Positions 61,797 through 64,000 of a DNA stretch of 64,000 bases are shown piece after piece. A program made the translations under genes and the position numbers. How positions within the stretch are numbered: the stretch's first letter is position 1; each line of letters begins with the position of its first letter. The notes beneath the pieces were generated by a model. That model was not told the origin of the DNA, did not search any database, and was given only the letters and a program-made list of their open reading frames with translations. Source of the stretch: Hetaerina americana (lineage: Eukaryota > Arthropoda > Insecta > Odonata > Calopterygidae); contig JAKTNV010000005.1 in assembly GCA_022747635.1 (NCBI GenBank), forward strand, positions 46,462,013 to 46,526,012, in the 5' to 3' direction.

Positions 61797-62375
61797 GTCC
61801 TCTTAAACTCTGAAATTTTGGGGCTTTTAAAGGAACTAGATGTTATGACGAAATACCGTACATACAATGTCACATGCATTCGTAGTCGTGCGCGAGGCGC
61901 CACTGTCCACGAGGTTAAAGCCAACTTTAAACACGTATGGTGTTTTCCCTTTGACAAATGCCAAAGAAACTGCGGGAGATGCCGCAACAGTAACTTTTAA
62001 CGGAGTCATCCGCTTATGTGCATTTTAATGCAACAATTTCAGAGCGTAAAAATCATTCGCCTTGACTGGGACTCGAACCCAGATGGGTTCTGGGTTCGAG
62101 TCCCAGTCAAGGCGAATGATTTTTACGCTCTGAAATTGTTGCATTAAAATGCACATAAGCGGATGACTCCGTTAAAAGTTACTGTTGCGGCATCTCCCGC
62201 AGTTTCTTTGGAATTTGTCAAAGGGAAAACACCATACGTGTTTAAAGTTGGCTTTAACCTCGTGGACAGTGGCGCCTCGCGCACGACTACGAATGCATGT
62301 GACATTGTATGTACGGTATTTCGTCATAACATCTAGTTCCTTTAAAAGCCCCAAAATTTCAGAGTTTAAGAGGAC

Positions 62376-62448
62376 GCCTCGGTAGCTTAAGTGGCTAAAG
62401 CACTCGACCGGATATTGAGGGATCTGGGTTCGAGTCCCAGTCAAGGCG
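62376..62448 (+). repeat. tRNA-like head, right arm
   Basis: Exact mirror copy of 61796-61724, same cloverleaf and same atypical anticodon loop. Confidence 0.7.
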
Positions 62449-62481
62449 AATGATTTTTACGCTCTGAAATTGTTGCATTAA

Positions 62482-62496
62482 AATTACATTTAGTTA
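62482..62496 (+). repeat. right target-site duplication of the foldback insertion
   Basis: AATTACATTTAGTTA, identical to 61608-61622. Confidence 0.8.
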
Positions 62497-62995
62497 TAAT
62501 TTTTCCTTTGATGCAATATTTTGAAGGTTCTAGAGACACCAAGGCCTCTTGTTGTCTATATGTTGTTCAGTACAGTGAAATCTTTTATTTATTTTAACGC
62601 GATCAATGTTACTTTTTCTATAATATTTACTTAATTCTCCTCTCTAAGACTTCTTCATTGTACATTTTAAGTAGTAACCTTGATGAACCATAAAACTGCC
62701 TTATTCCCTTACACATTTATGCTTCAAGCTGATGCCATCCTGTAAGTACTATCTGGTTCTTTTATGACTGAAAAATAATTCTTTGATCCTTTAGGTTTCA
62801 CTGGAAATGTCTGAGTTTGTTGGGCGTAACTTCAGGTCTAAACTTATTAAAAACCTTTTACAGGATTGCCTTAATTTAATCAAATACCTATTAAAGCCTA
62901 AAACTATTTATTATTCAACTCTATGTAGTTCCTAATTCTTGCATTTATATATTCTATTTCCTTTTTTCATCTATCTTCTTAATTATCTATTCTGT
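62497..62995. other. intergenic, nothing recognised
   Basis: AT-rich, no motif-bearing frame or repeat partner seen in the window. Confidence 0.3.
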
Positions 62996-62999
62996 AAGC

Positions 63000-63570
63000 C
63001 ATGGTTTCCTTTTTTACTGGTTCTATAGTGTCTTTTATGGCTATTGGTACCACTTTCTTTGAAATATTCCCATCTTGCATCTATGTTCCCATCTCCTGCC
63101 CTTGTTCATAAATTTTTCTGCTGCATCCTGGTGCTCCTTCCTTTTAGTCCTGGTTAATGCTTCTACACTCCAAATTCTCATCCTTGTTAGCTGATTAATC
63201 CTTTGGAATCTAAATTTTAGCTTCATTAATATTAATGTATTATGTGTATCTGCATCAGCTCCCAGGGATCTGTGTGGACTAATTATGCTTTTACTAAATC
63301 TATGCCCAAACATAGCATAGTCTAATTATTATCCCTCATGGGTCCCCAGGCATTTTCCGTGTATACCTATATATATTGCGGTGTTTAAACCAAGGATTCA
63401 TTATGATTGAATCCTGTCTTCTGCATTACTCTATTGCTTTCTCCCTACAGTCATTCCATGTTCCTAAACTATAGTCCCCCTTCTTCACTCCCATCTGTCC
63501 ATGCTCTCACTACCAAATTTCAGCTCTACCATTACTATCAAATGTTTCATTCCAGGGATATGCAGTTATT
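63000..63570 (-). mobile_element. antisense LINE fragment
   Basis: The run TCATTCCATGTTCCTAAACT with ATAGTCCCCC, then CTCACTACCAAATTTCAG and ATCAAATGTTTCAT, parallels 23425-23525 and 55540-55625 in the two longer antisense LINE copies. No frame is intact. Confidence 0.6.
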
Positions 63571-64000
63571 TCTCCTATGATTGTATAAACATATAGTATA
63601 CATATAAAATAAATCATTACACATATCACTTTATGTAGAGGACATTAAAATTTTTCTAACTACAATTCTACTGTTACATGGCATGTTAATGAGGGATGGG
63701 AATGATATTTGTAAAATTTTGTTAGTTAGTGACTTCTGTAATCTCACCAGGAAACATGGTCCCCCTTCTCTGAATAATTTAAATGGATGGTAATATTGGC
63801 TAAAAATTGATTTTAACTTGAAAATAATAGCTCTGCATTTAACCAAACGAGAAAATAGTTTCAATATAATTGGACACATACCTACTGAACAAATACTAGG
63901 TACTGTTCTAAAATCTTACAAAATCAACATTAATTTTGCTGAAGTGCCCCCACGGAAGTTTTACAATGTCATGGCAAATGGGAAAACACCTTGTTTTCTG
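63571..64000. other. non-coding end of window
   Basis: AT-rich. The open minus-strand frame 63879-63631 has no recognisable family. Confidence 0.3.

Larger units (their letters stand above)
61623..62481. mobile_element. foldback insertion with tRNA-like sequences in mirror image
   Basis: The arms 61691-62083 and 62089-62481 (393 bases each) are reverse complements with one difference noticed (C versus A in the GG[CA]ATTTGTCAAAGG stretch) and a 5-base centre TGGGT. The left end carries about 68 more bases, which repeat a segment found inside the arms. Each arm has a full tRNA-like head near its outer end and the 3' half of another at the centre. The tRNA-like parts are followed by the same tail (GAATGATTTTTACGCTCTGA, then GCATCTCCCGCAGTTTCTTT). 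Direct 15-base flanks show it arrived as one insertion. No protein is supported; the open frames at 61728-62000 and 62444-62172 are the same reading on both arms. Confidence 0.88.

Noticed and set aside
61728..62444. Two protein-coding genes of 90 residues in opposite directions
   Set aside because: They are the same chance frame read from mirror-image repeat arms and include tRNA-like DNA.
61724..62448. A pair of functional tRNA genes
   Set aside because: U33 is missing, the variable arm does not fit the nominal serine anticodon, and both copies are parts of an inserted foldback repeat.

Overview
The window reads as nuclear DNA of an arthropod, most likely an insect. It is AT-rich, has spliced genes with GT-AG introns of 81 bases to more than 5 kb, and carries many mariner-family DNA transposons, non-LTR retrotransposons and tRNA-derived SINEs. 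No bacterial operon, rRNA or CRISPR structure is visible.

Three host genes can be reconstructed by joining exons whose splice phases agree. (1) The 3' part of a peroxisomal Lon protease (LONP2), + strand, eight exons from 1706 to 17596. It encodes the end of the AAA+ domain and the whole Ser/Lys protease domain, and it ends in the peroxisomal signal Ser-Lys-Leu. Earlier exons lie to the left of the window. (2) A PR/SET-domain zinc-finger gene, + strand, exons between 31218 and 43618. A CxxC knuckle and PR domain of the PRDM type are spliced in frame to a last exon that encodes seven C2H2 fingers closely resembling the PLAG1 finger array. The 5' exons are not securely found; candidates lie at 27.2-29.9 kb. 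(3) A complete, compact BOLA3 gene, - strand, 60024 down to 59319, four exons and 109 residues, with a mitochondrial presequence, the conserved Cys and His, and a nearby AATAAA.

The rest is mostly repeats. LONP2 introns hold four mariner-like or Tc1-like copies and LINE or SINE remnants. A diverged tandem array of about 230-290 base units begins right at the LONP2 stop codon and is interrupted by a pogo-like MITE. Between LONP2 and the PR gene lie mariners, an antisense LINE and a SINE nested in a mariner. The intron that splits the PR domain contains a nearly intact non-LTR element (37235-41330) with 11-base target duplications and a short GTC tail. After 43.6 kb there are about 10 kb without recognisable genes, then an antisense LINE with a young, internally deleted mariner inside it. 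Beyond BOLA3 is a long foldback insertion (61623-62481) carrying tRNA-like sequences in mirror image and flanked by 15-base direct repeats.

The observations most worth a second look are the PR-domain/PLAG-finger architecture, the tRNA-bearing foldback insertion, and the tandem array built from the LONP2 3' flank. All family assignments come from reading and recall of protein families, not from database searches.
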